A DNA stretch of 64,000 nucleotides from Apteryx mantelli (taxonomy: Eukaryota > Chordata > Aves > Apterygiformes > Apterygidae). This document shows, piece by piece, positions 10,312 to 21,500 of this stretch. The first letter of the stretch is position 1. The number at the start of each line of letters is the position of its first letter. The DNA is taken from contig NC_089981.1 in assembly GCF_036417845.1 (NCBI RefSeq), positions 77,975,268-78,039,267 on the forward strand, in the 5' to 3' direction. Below the pieces are notes generated by a model that searched no databases, was not told the origin of the DNA, and was given only the letters and a program-made list of their open reading frames with translations. The translations under genes were made by a program, and so were the position numbers.

Positions 10312-10495
10312 ATGCCAGCCATGATCGAGAAGGGCCCGGAGGTCTCAGGGAAGCGCAGGGGCAGGAATAACAATGCCGGCGCCGGCGCCAGCAATAACGG
10401 GAATAACAAAAGTTTGGCCGCGGCCCCCAACGGGAACAGCAGCAGCAACTCCTGGGAGGAAGGCAGCTCGGGCTCCTCCAGTGATGAAGAGCATG
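10312..10495 (+). CDS. RCOR1: RCOR1 (CoREST1) coding exon 1, residues 1-61
   Basis: RCOR1 is the nuclear scaffold that joins histone demethylase LSD1/KDM1A to HDAC1/2 and serves REST-dependent gene repression. This exon begins MPAMIEKGPEVSGKRRGRN and ends with the acidic/serine-rich block WEEGSSGSSSDEEH, which distinguishes RCOR1 from RCOR2 and RCOR3. The basic cluster KRRGR (residues 14-18) could serve nuclear import or DNA contact. An in-frame TAA at 10270 sits 42 nt upstream, so ATG 10312 is the first possible in-frame ATG. It has C at -3, while the second ATG (10321, Met4) has G at -3, a better context. The donor is CATG|GTGAG in phase 1. The middle (residues 19-32) is Asn/Gly-rich, where the human protein has a much longer Ala/Ser tract. 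Mammalian RCOR1 is close to 480 residues; only the first 108 are encoded in this window. Confidence 0.93.
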
Positions 10496-10589
10496 GTGAG
10501 TGCGCGGGGGGCGGCGCGGCGGCGGGGGGCGCCGGGCCGGGCCGCGCCGCGCCGCGCTAACGCCGCGTCTCCCCTCTGCTCCTCAGCAG
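10496..10589 (+). other. RCOR1: RCOR1 intron 1 (94 nt, GC-rich)
   Basis: A minimal-size GT-AG intron with donor GTGAGT. Its 5' half is almost pure G/C, its tail is CTCCCCTCTGCTCCTCAGCAG, and a good branch-point match CTAAC (10557-10561, branch A at 10560) lies 29 nt upstream of the splice site. The tract ends in CAGCAG, giving two possible acceptors 3 nt apart (10586 and 10589). Confidence 0.85.
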
Positions 10590-10646
10590 GCGGCGGCATG
10601 AGGGTCGGGCCCCAGTACCAAGCCGTCGTGCCCGATTTCGACCCCG
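10590..10646 (+). CDS. RCOR1: RCOR1 coding exon 2, residues 62-80
   Basis: A 57-nt microexon encoding GGGMRVGPQYQAVVPDFDP, the conserved segment just before the ELM2 domain in CoREST proteins. The codons of Gly62 and Ala81 are split across the flanking introns (both phase 1). The donor is CCCG|GTGAGT. With the upstream acceptor at 10586 the exon would start at 10587 and insert one alanine after His61. I chose 10590 because it gives an uninterrupted glycine run, as in the human protein. Confidence 0.92.
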
Positions 10647-11311
10647 GTGAGTCGCTGGTACCGGGGGGCGGGGGGGCTGGGCTGGGCCGGGCCGGGCCGG
10701 GTGGGGCCCTCCCGTGTTTGGGCGGGGGGGGAGTGGGGGGCAGCAACTTTTTTGTGTGGTGGGGGGGTGCTCGCCCCACCGCCCGCGGGGGGGGCAGCAA
10801 CGAGGGGGAGACGATTTGGGGAAGCGCGTCTGGGCCGCCCCCCCCCCGCCAGGGCCCTTTCGTGTTTCCCTCTCCCCCCCCCCCCCCCCCCGGTGAGGTG
10901 CGGAGGCTCCGCGCTCTGGTAACGGGGGGGGGGGCACAACAATACCCCCCCCTTCTCCTTTAAAATCTTATTTTTTTAATACTCCATTCTCTCCGGATCG
11001 GGGATCCAGGGCGAGGACAAGGACCCCCTCCCATTCCCTCCCCCCCCCCCCCCCGGAAAAAGCCCTAACACACACGGTTCATAAAAGAAGTCTCGATGCT
11101 TTCCAGAGGGCGCTTTGCAGGCAGGGAGAACAGGGAAGCTCTGGGCTAGGAGAGGCTGGAGATGGCAGTTAGGTTTCTTTTTTTTTTTTTTTTCCTTCTT
11201 CTTCTCTCCTCTCCTGGACTTGTGTGTTTGTGGGCTCGATCATATGGGTGGAACTAAAAAAGATCAAGTTGTAAATACCCATTTATCTATTAAATGTCTT
11301 GGTTTTGTATT

Positions 11312-11333
11312 TTTTCTTTCTTTCTTTCTTTCT
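11312..11333. repeat. (TTTC)n microsatellite
   Basis: About five TTTC units in RCOR1 intron 2, after a T-rich lead. It is a simple repeat and likely polymorphic. Confidence 0.8.
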
Positions 11334-13134
11334 GAGAAGCCATTCGGCTTCCAAAAATATTTCACATTCCAGCTATTTTGCTGCAGTTCTTTGTAAGCTA
11401 ATTTAAAGTGGTATGGAAGCAAATTTTGAGCAAACAAAGGAATTGTGGCTGTACTGAAAGGCAGGTGCTTAAAGCATGTTGGTATTGATGTATCTCCGTG
11501 TATATCTGTGTATATAAAGACAGACTGTTGACCTCCTTAGTTTGAAATGTAAGCAAATTTTTTGCATTGTTCCTTTGTAACTGTAGGTTAAAGCTAGTGA
11601 AAACCCTCCTCCCATCTGGAGATCGTAGCGTTTGGAGTTGTCTCTTGCCTTGCCCAAACTTAATTGAATTCTCTGTACCTCTGCTGTTAAGACAAAAATA
11701 ATGATTTAGAAAGCTACAATATCTCCTCTCAGAATAATTCTGAGAGTAACTATTGTGTGAATTCAGAAAAATGTTTCCCTTGGATCATGCTCATATTGTG
11801 CACTGATATGTTGGTGTTTTTTTTTTTATTATTAAATATAGTTTTTTTTTGTCTTAATTGTTGTAGTCTCTGGAGCTCAACAGGATTTTTTTTAACTTCA
11901 GCATTGCTTATATTTGTTTATAGAATCTTTTTCCCCACTTCCCCCCTCCCCCCTGCCCCATTCATTTTCTTGACAAAATAAGATACAAGGTCTTGGCACA
12001 TGGGAACTCCATTTCTTGGTTGACCAGGAGGAGGAAGGGAGGAAAGGGGGAGGAGGGAGAAAAAGTGTGCTGGGGGGAGGGGGGAGCCCTTAGTTAGGCA
12101 GCAGTTGACACTGTTTTTCAATCGGTAGGTCAAATGCAACATTTCTGTAACACACAACAGGCATCTTGCTGGCTATTAGCCAGGTATCACAACAATACTT
12201 AGGCTTTTCATTGACCCTTGCAAATTGCACTCTTTTGTGCAATTCATTTCTCTAACATAATAGATGGGGGGGGAGAACTACGTGCCCCTTCCTCACTATT
12301 ATGTCTTCAGCATGCATTGTTCTGGTTTTAACTTATAGAGGTACAGTGGCCTATGCAAAGGTTATTGCCTTCTTCACTGTGTCTGGTGGAAGGGAGGGGG
12401 AAGTGTGTGATGTGGCTGGAGAAACAAATTTTTTTCTGAGTAACATGTACCCCAACACAGCTTCAACAGAAGCTCTTGTTTGAGTACATGGTGTAATACC
12501 AAGCCCGCAGCAGATTGGCCTAGAGTAAATAATCAGTCTTCTGATGACCTGAATGGGCGTTGGATCCTTCTTTACCAGTCTGTCTGTCTCTCTCTCTTTT
12601 TTTTTTAATATGCTTGTTAATTAAAAAGTTTCAGGTGAACTTTTGTCTGCTCACATATTTAATTGAATGAATCTAGTGTTGGTTTCCTGGCCTGTGGAAT
12701 TACTCAGGAATATTTTTGCAATGAAACATTATTCTTGAGTTCTGTGATCTCTTCCTGTTGAAAAGCATGGCTAAAAGGCCATGTTGTGTTTGATATGCCT
12801 CTTTTGTTTCCACTTTATTAGAATTATTTAGGATTTTCTTTTTAAAAAAAACTGCAGTGTAATGCATTTTCAATGCAACTGCTAAATTGTCCCATCTCGC
12901 TGGTAATTTCAAGGTTAAATTGATGGAACAGTGTTATCAAAGTGCACAGATGCTGTATCTCTTTCTCACTAGAAATTTTAGGGGTTGGTTGACCAAGGGA
13001 TCCTAAAGCTTGGAGGTTTAGTGTGGAGTTCTGGAGGCTTTCACCTTCAGATTAGCTGGTTAATAAAATGCAAAGGGCTCATGCCACTGTAGCTGTATTT
13101 GAGCTGAAATAAGGCATGGACTAGGCCTTGTGTG

Positions 13135-13169
13135 TTTTTTTTTTTTCTTCTTCTTTTTTTTTTTTTTTT
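13135..13169. repeat. T-rich tract with TTC interruptions
   Basis: Thirty-five nucleotides of T broken by three C bases. On the minus strand it is A-rich, resembling an eroded poly(A) tail, but no retroposon body was recognised next to it. Confidence 0.75.
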
Positions 13170-16100
13170 AATGTTCAGTTGTAGCTGAGGTTTGGCTGAG
13201 GTATATTTGTAATTGCTGATTCTTACATCAGCATTCTTGTGTGGGTGTTTCTCTGTCCCCATATATAAGGGCAGAGAAAGCATTTAATTTTGTTTCACTC
13301 CTAAGCCATAAGCTAGCTGTAGTAAAGAGCAATAAAATAAGGAAGGCTTTCCTGGAGTTCTTATCTATAAGGCTACAGGAATAAAGAGAGGTAGATACTC
13401 AAGACAGTGGTGGGATGTTGTGTTGGTTTTATAAATTTAGTATCTAGAGAAGACTGAAAAAAATACTGCATTTGTGCAGCCTAAAAGCAAAGAGTGCCTC
13501 CTTAATTGTCATTTAGATTTATGGAGGGAAAGGACCATAGTTTCAGTTAGCGTGAAGGAGAATAGAGAGTGGTTGTGCATCTCTTCTTGTTTGAGCAGAC
13601 CATGAAGAAAACTGTCAAGGGTTGTGTTTCTTTGTTTTACTTAATTCTTAGAACCAGAAAATAGCTAGCTTAATTCTGGATTAAAATATCTTTGTGCAAG
13701 TTTTTATACTCTTTGTGGGATGCTTGTGGCTGGGAATCCTCTTTAGGAGGTGGTCATTACTTGTAAGCTCTCTTTATGGTAGGAAGGGCTATTCCACGTG
13801 CTGGCAGACCCTGTAGGGTCTTTGCCAAAATAACCATTGCTGCCTTTCTTCTTTCCTATCTTGTTCTTCTCTTACTTTGGAAAATAAGTTCTCACTGCAT
13901 CCATCCCACTTCTAGTTTTATCTCAAAAATAAACATACACCTCTATTATTGGTATAGTAAGAATATACAGTAAAGGCAAGGTGTGTGCAGAGGCAACATT
14001 TTTGTTAAAGTTGTTTAACTGGGGAAAAGAACAGGCAAACTTTTGGGCTGAGAATTTTACAGCAGAGCTGAATAGAATCAGTAAAATTTAAGTTGTGCTT
14101 CAGCTATGTTTCACTGTTTGGCCTTTATTTCATAGATGTAATGTATTGTCTCTCCTATGTCATTTCTCACTAATGTTAAGAGTTCAGAGTGAAATATTTG
14201 ACTGCTACATGAAAATTCTGTGTGACAAACAAAGGTCAGCATTTCTTGTGAATTCTCCATCTGAGAAAACTCTTAGAAAACTATTTTGGTTCTTCTAATC
14301 TGTACAAATGAAACCCACATGTCCTGTTAATGGAAAAACTCAGTGGAAGGAAACATTACATATCCTAAAGCTAAATAAAAATCTTTCATATGGGGAAGGA
14401 CTGATATTGTACTTCACCATTTTACTTGTTGCTTATTAATTTAGACTCCTTTACTGTTGGAATGTTGAAAATAAGAGAAAACACTTTAACGTAGGTAGTG
14501 GATTTACATAAAGTTTAAAGCATTCATAATTTTGAAGAGTGTTAAATAACTCCCTGAAGAGAACTGCCTGCCCCAAATTTCTACATGTATTTATGACAGA
14601 TAAGCCTTTCTTTCTCCTTCATACCACTACAGCTATAGATACCACCCTTCCTTGTGATGGCAGTAAAAATATGACTCAGATCTTATACCTGTGGACATCA
14701 GTTGTCAGTCATTTTTTTTGGAAGGAAGCTTCTGGGGGCCTTTCTTGTGGAAACAGATGAGTGAAAGTTGGTTTGATTCAGCCCTGTTGCAGAGATCCCG
14801 AGCTGGAGTGCATATAAGTTGGTGAAATTCAGCCACTTGTTTGCGGGGAAGCTGATCTCTTCCCAGTTTCTTATTTGTTGTATTGTAACAGTTAAAGTGG
14901 TGGAAAGAAACATTTTGTAGTACTTTCACCTCTAGATGCAGAAAAGCCTACTGGAAAATGCTCACTGCCGGGATGTCACTGAAATTCTTGAGAATCCCAT
15001 TCCTGGTCCACATTGGTTGCGTTCTGCATCCTGCTGCACGAACACTTAAGATTTATTGGCTTTCCTGGATGGCAAGGACTGTGCTGTTTCAGTGTTACCA
15101 AAAAACCGAAAAACTTTCCGATGTAGTCAGAGACTGTCAGTGTAGTTGTGTCTAAGGGGGTGGTGGTGGGGAAATCACTCTTTGCTGTCTCTGATCTGGA
15201 ATGTGTGATAGGGAGGTGGTGGTGATGCCCTCTCCTGGGGAAGGAGATGCCCAGAGGAGGCTTGGGTATGCATCCATCACACTGTGGCTGTTAAAATGCA
15301 CACCTTGTCTGTCTATTTAGGACCAAAAGTGAAAGCATAATGGAACTGGTTGTAAAGCCCAGATTTCATTAGACTGTGTCATCTTCAGCTACCTCACAGG
15401 GTTTTCCAGAGGGATATAGCTGAATTGTGTCAATAGAAGCACCTATTGGCCTACACAATAGGGACTGTAACTCTTTAACAAGAGGTTGTTGAAAGGCCCC
15501 CTTATGACATGCGCTTGGCAAGTCTGACTCCTAGCCAGCTTGTTGTGTTTCTTTGTTTGCAAATAGTCCTGCTCCTAACAGTCCTAATAGTTTGCAAATA
15601 GTCCGAGTCCCCAACCGCAACAGAAAATGGTGTTTAGATTAATGGACTCATGAGGGCGGGGTGGGGGAGAGGAAGTGTACTCTTTCAGTGAGACTTTGGG
15701 ACCTCCATCTAAACAAGTGGAAAAGTCAAAATCAAGCTCCTGAAACTGGAAATACTGGTGTCCTGGAAAGCTATCTCATTTCCTCAAATGACTTTGCCTT
15801 AAACACAACAGGCAGGAACTTCCTTAGTGCAACAGTCCTTTTGGAAAAGAGAGAGTAATGAGGATGCTTGATCTAATCAGAAATACCAAGCTGTAATGTA
15901 CTAATTCCCAACATTTTGAGTGACGGAGGCTGTATGGTTTCTTGATAAACCAGGTGTGCCTTGATCCTTTTGCTGTCATCTGAGGAGACATGCATCATTC
16001 CTCAACAAAAATGTGGTTTCCCTATTAACATGGCGGATGTGTGATTGGAAATGGGAATGTGGGACTTTTGGAAAAGAGGGAGTGGGTAGAGAGCATTGTG

Positions 16101-16235
16101 AATTTCTCTAGAGAATTTATTTGGGTTATGGGTTTGATTAGAAAAGAATGGGAACTTGAAGCCCTGAAGCTGTGCTATAGCATAGTTTCCTGCTGAAATG
16201 GCTTTAGGTTTCAGATAAGAATTTCAAATACTAAA

Positions 16236-16262
16236 TACTATTTATTTTATTTTATTTTTTTA
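16236..16262. repeat. (TTTTA)n microsatellite
   Basis: About five imperfect TTTA/TTTTA units in intron 2. Confidence 0.7.
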
Positions 16263-18518
16263 AGGAAAATTTAGGCTCTATCAGTTTTCTCTTAAACTTC
16301 CTGGAAGAAGAGGAGCTTTTCCCTCTGCTTCTAGTCTGCTCAGCGCCTTACTCCCTTACAGGCTATATTTGTCTTGCCCTCTTTCTTCCACGAGTCAGAG
16401 CCTCTCTGTACTTGCTGTACTGCAGAGCAGATGTGAAGCTCTTAACAGGAGCTCCACTGAAAGCTGTTATTGAAACCTAGGTTTTCTGGCTGTCTCAACC
16501 CCATGGGAGCTTAGGTACAAGCAAAGGTGGTTCTCAAGGTCAGACTGGCCCCTGGCAGCCCTGAAAAAGGGGGAGATGGTTCCTGTGTTCTCATCGCTCT
16601 GCCAGTGTGTGGGTAAATCTTGGTCTCGTGTCTCGTTTCTTCACTGACGTGTGCTGTTGGTCCCGTTACTGCGGCAGGAGTGGGTGCAATCCCAGTGGTT
16701 CCACAGGAGAATGAAGCTGACTTGATGATGCTGACATTTTAGCTTGCACTGTGTTTTTTACATCCACCCTGGAGAAAAAGGAGAAGTAGAAGAGAATAGT
16801 GCTCAAGTTGGAGAGTTTATGATGTGTACCTTGGGCACCTCAGCAGGAATGCAGCTGTTGATTTGGTGCTGTACCTTTCTTACCTCTGAGCTGCTCGTCC
16901 AAGGGAGACCGTTTTTAAGCTTGCATGGCTCCTTAGTTAGCTATTGCCCAGTTTGTTTGCCCGTCCTATACAGGGGTGTGGGTGGTTGCTGGGGGTGAAG
17001 AGAGTTCCTATTCCAGCTTATTCCAAGGAATGGTTTCAGAGCTTTCTTGCTATTTAGCTAGTACATTTTTCTGAAACCTGAATGCTGTAGTAAACAAACA
17101 AATCTCAGTACAGCCAAAACCTGTGGCTTCCTTCCCTGCCTGGCACATGCAGTGTTTGTATGTGGAGGTAATAGCTGTCTCATGCACTGACAAATGTATT
17201 AATGGCTGGACTGGAATTAATATTAGGTAGAGTGAATGCTTTGTTCTTCATAGCTGGTTCCTGCTGCTTAATGAGTTGCTCTTAAAATTCTTGTTTTCAG
17301 CCCTAGTTAGTTCTGTGACTTGGCCAAGTGAAGGCTTAGATCTCCCTGTGATTAGTCATTATAATTAGCTCGGAAATCTTTGCCTCTGTGATCAAGGTGC
17401 ACTGTATAATGCGGCTTATACTGGGCTCTAGAGTGGTCGCATGCCTTCAGTGTAGTATAAATGACAGTGCTTTATTGGACATCTGTATGCACCTTTTTTC
17501 TTTTAACCGTGCATTTCAACTTTAATATTAGTTTCTTAATATACATTAGGCAGGTAAATCTAAAATAACTGGCTTCGCAGAAACTTGGAGTTAATGCTAG
17601 TCACCACTTCCACTTCCCTCTGATATAATAATTGTTGTTGGTGGCAAAGGCTTGCCTTGCCTGTTACAAGTCTAAGGTAAGATCAGTTTGAAACAGTGTA
17701 ACTAGTGATCTAACCTCCTAAGTGGCCAATTTCTTTAATGAGTATAGAGACCAAATCAGAAAGAGAGACCATGCTCCCTTCCTAGGAAATCTGTACCCCT
17801 TTCTGCACTAGGTGACCTTTTATTTTGAGTCTTTGACTTCACTGTGTAAGAAGATGAGCAATTCCACGTTCTTAAACTTTTAAACTTGAGAAAACGGTGT
17901 GAAATTCAGTTCCTAAGAATATAAAAGTTGCTTTGTAAACTAAACTTGTCCGGGGTAATGCTTTATAAGGAATCTAAGATCAGTTTTCATTCTCTTAAAC
18001 TTTACAAGCTCTTAACTTCTAGTTCCATATGAAAGTGTTGACTTCTTTGTGCTTCTTGAAACTGCAAGAGATCCTGGATGTGTGAAGCCTTAGTGAAGGC
18101 AGTGAAAATGTTTCTTCAACATGGTCTAGAACTGCACTTTTGTGCTCCTATTGCTATTTGTTTTGAAATGCAGGAGATTGCGATGTGTCGGTCTTTAGTG
18201 GTTTTGACCTACAAAACGTAAACTTGCTTCACCTCTAAGTTTTTGAGGCAAAACGAGTGTGTTTAACCTACCTTGCCACATACCTTCAAAAATTCAGCTC
18301 TATGCAGCAGCTAGCTCTTTGAACTTCATAAAGGAAGTATTGGTAAATGTTGTCTCTCTCGGGGGGTGGGGGGAAGGAGGCTGCAACAGTATGATAAAAT
18401 TGCAAAAATCCCCTCTCTGGAGGAAATTCTGGTCTATGCTTTCCCCCTTCAGTCCTGTCCTCTTATCATGCAGGTACCTCTAGGGGACATCAGCAGGGTC
18501 TTGTATATACTTTATCTC

Positions 18519-18583
18519 TGTGTTTGTGTGTGTGTGTATGTATATGTAGGTATATGTCTGTTTAAAAATAAATAAATAAATAT
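18519..18583. repeat. Compound GT / TATG / AAAT microsatellite
   Basis: A (TG)n run is followed by TATG-type repeats and then by (AAAT)4-5 ending near 18582. The segment is a compound simple repeat in intron 2. Confidence 0.75.
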
Positions 18584-21500
18584 TCTGCCCCCTTGCTATT
18601 AGTGGCAGTAGGATAAGGATGTGAGTTTCTGTCCTCAAGAAGTTATTTCAACCCCCTTACCTCCCCCTTCACCTGGATGAATTTCACAAATAATGATCAT
18701 CTGAGAGTGCCTCTGGCTTATTTTCTTAGTGTAGCTTTCCTGTTAGAGGAGTCTAACCACATGGCTGTCTGTAGCAGCTTTTCAATTCTGCTCTCTATAG
18801 GTATCTGTAATAGCCCATCATGATAGCGTTTGCATGTACTTTTAGACAAGTAGATGTCTTATCAGATTGGGATTTAGTTTATATGGAGACTTGGATTTGG
18901 AAGTTGGGTATTAAAAGTAACTGTTGATGTATGTGACCTTGAATCGGTGTCCTAGAATTTATAACCTTCATGTGAAAGCCCAGCTTAACAAATGTGTAAT
19001 GATAGTTTCTAGGCTTCTAGGTTCAGAATCCCTAACTAACATGTATAAACAAAACTTACACACACGCATAATGTCTGGCCTCCCTTGTCATTAACTGTTT
19101 CCTGGCGAGAATCCACAGAGATGACACTGAAGACTTTCAGTTCCATGGAGGGACTGGAAATAGTCAAAGGCTATGAAAAAGCTCTGCTAGTAGGAAATGG
19201 TCTTAATTCTTGAACTGAAAAGCTAGGACTGGAAAAAGCCTGTTTCATATAATAGTGTTGTTCTTGAAGCAGCCCTTTGCTCACAACTTGCACTGAAATG
19301 TAGTCTCCCCCTCTTCCCCCCCTCCCCCTGATTTCCCACCCACTTTGGGTGTCTAAACTTTGTCCCTCTGTTCTCATCAATAACACCAGTTTGAGGTCTG
19401 TGTGTGTGTGAATGGAGGCAGGGGAAGGATTTTTCACCTATTCCTCATTTTAAATGTATGAAAAGCTAGTTGCCCCACGTAGCAGACACCATTTGTCAGA
19501 GTTAAATATTGTTAATGTTTAGGTTGGTAGCAGCTGTGTAAGAAGCTAAAAGTGCCACACATCTGTAATTCAAGCTTTTTTGTGCTAACCAGTGCAAATG
19601 TTCTGCAGACACTTGCATGTGTGTTTATTCCCCCGGCTGACATGTCTCCATCCCTGGCTATCTTGGGCATTTCTAGGGTGGAGAGAGGGCTTGTGAAGGA
19701 AAGTGTACCAGGTGCAGCATTTGTACTTTCTTGGGTCTGTTTTCTGTCTTGGAACCTTAAAGATGTCCCTTGTGGGACCCTGTTCCTGATTTGTGCAGCT
19801 GCCACTGTACTGTTCGTGACAGTAGCCATGGGAACACAAGTAGGATGATACAAGTTTATAACTTCAACTTGTTGCTAGGCAGACCCAGCTCAATGTGAGT
19901 ATTAAGTATCTTAACAACAAGAAAAAAACCCTGTTCTAATATTCTGCCTCCTATGTGGGGGAAGATAATTCTGCTTTCCCCAAATTCTGGGTTTTTCTTT
20001 TGTCTTTAGACAAGTAGAATCAAACCAGCAACAAAAAGGTCCTCTGAAAACAGCCAACCTTAGGGGAAACCCTTCTTGTATATCTGAATAATGAATACAT
20101 AGTGGCTCACTAAGCAAGAGCGGAGGGAATGGGTGGTCGGGAGTTTCAGCAGGTAGGTTTCTGCCCAGCCTTTTCTTATAAATGAAGTGTTGCAAAGTAA
20201 TGCGGTGTGTCATCCAATGCAAAATTGTTGCACTGCTCATATAGTCTAAAAGATGAAGCCTGCATTAAAATAGATACTGCTAAAAGTGACATACACTCTA
20301 AACAAAGGTCACGGGCTTAAAATATCACAAGATCATTTCTAAACTCTGGCTGTAAAAAACCTTAAAATTATGACTAAGGCAAGGTAAACATATCTTCAGA
20401 ACTTAAAATGCCTTTGTGGACTCTGTTCATGTAGATGCTAGTATGTGCTGGATGAGCACATAGACCTGTTAACTCGAGCATTCTTTTGTTGATAACTTGC
20501 CTTGTCCCAAGTGTGTGTTTTGGCACTTCCTGTTCACAAAATAAGGGCAGCTCTTTCCCTCCTGTTACTTTCGTGGTTGATGCCTGACAAGAGACATGTG
20601 GCAAATTAGAGGGTCCTGAAAGGTGCTGGAGACCCAAGCTGCAAGGGAGACGTGGGTCACGGGTGCGTCTGGCGGGGTGAACTCCTGCACGCCTTTGTCT
20701 CCGCAGCTGTTGGGTTCCTGTATCACAGCAGTCGTTCATTATGCTCTGGCCACTGGCTTAAATGGATCTTTTTATTTTATAAACACTGTGCAATAACTGT
20801 CATTCCTGTTGGAATAAGTCGTTTTCTAGAGATGCTCCCAGTTACCACCTGCTCTTCTCTTTCTTAGCAAAATGCACTCTTACCTAGCTTAACCTCCCAC
20901 AGCAGCTGCTTTGAAGTTGTTTTTTCCTCCTTGTGCTTTGGTTCTCTGCTACCCCTCTTCTCTCTGACCACCCTAACAAGCTGCAGCTATCCTTGCTTGT
21001 CCTTCCAGAAATTATCTACTGCTGTGGGTAAAACTAGTTGCTTGGTTTGCCCCAAACATTTTTGTAATCAATGCTTCTAAAAGATTGCTCTCCTTTAATA
21101 TGTCCCAGTCTTTTTTTTCTATCCTAGATTGTTGTTGATGCTTCTCCTACTTTCATTATATTTTGCATACAGCTTCTAGATCCTATCTGTCCACCTTCTT
21201 ATTAACTCAGCCCTCCTGATTTCTGCTCTTCTCCATGCTCCTAAGACTTCTTTCCCAGTTTGTCATCCCTCTAATGGAGACACCTCTTCTGTATCTGAGC
21301 CTTGCTGTGATTATTCTCTGAAGCTCCCTCTCAGACTGGAAGAAAGTGGTCATGATTTTTACTCTTTGTTATAATTTTCTGCTAAAAGAGGGGAAAATGT
21401 AGCAGAACTCTGCTGCTTAACAACCTATTTTACAACTTGTGTGCCTCTCTGTATGGTATCTGAATGCTTATCAAGCGTTTAAATAGCAGTGATATTTTTG

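Larger units (their letters stand above)
10076..10324 (+). other. Candidate overlapping upstream ORF in the RCOR1 leader (82 codons)
   Basis: The ATG at 10076 has G at -3 and opens an 82-codon frame. Its stop, TGA at 10322-10324, lies past the first RCOR1 ATG and shares bases with the second in-frame RCOR1 ATG in the string ATGA. It encodes a nine-alanine run from the GCC/GCT repeat at 10118-10144 and is Pro/Arg/Ala-rich. If transcription starts upstream of 10076, ribosomes translating it would bypass ATG 10312 and could reinitiate at 10321. A functional peptide is unlikely; a regulatory uORF is plausible. Whether it is transcribed is unknown. Confidence 0.35.
9080..11000. promoter_or_regulatory. 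RCOR1: CpG island spanning the RCOR1 promoter, exon 1 and exon 2
   Basis: Base composition is very GC- and CpG-rich from about 9250 to 10950, with many G and C homopolymers. It covers the CCAAT/GC-box cluster, the 5' leader, exon 1, the short intron 1 and exon 2. There is no TATA box in a plausible position, consistent with a broad housekeeping-type CpG-island promoter, as expected for an ubiquitously expressed corepressor scaffold. G-runs on both strands suggest R-loop and G-quadruplex potential (inference). Confidence 0.85.

Noticed and set aside
10345..10963. Open frames on both strands across RCOR1 exons 1-2
   Set aside because: Shadows of the real exon frame and of G/C homopolymers; the exon 1-2-3 frame is supported by CoREST protein identity and splice phases.
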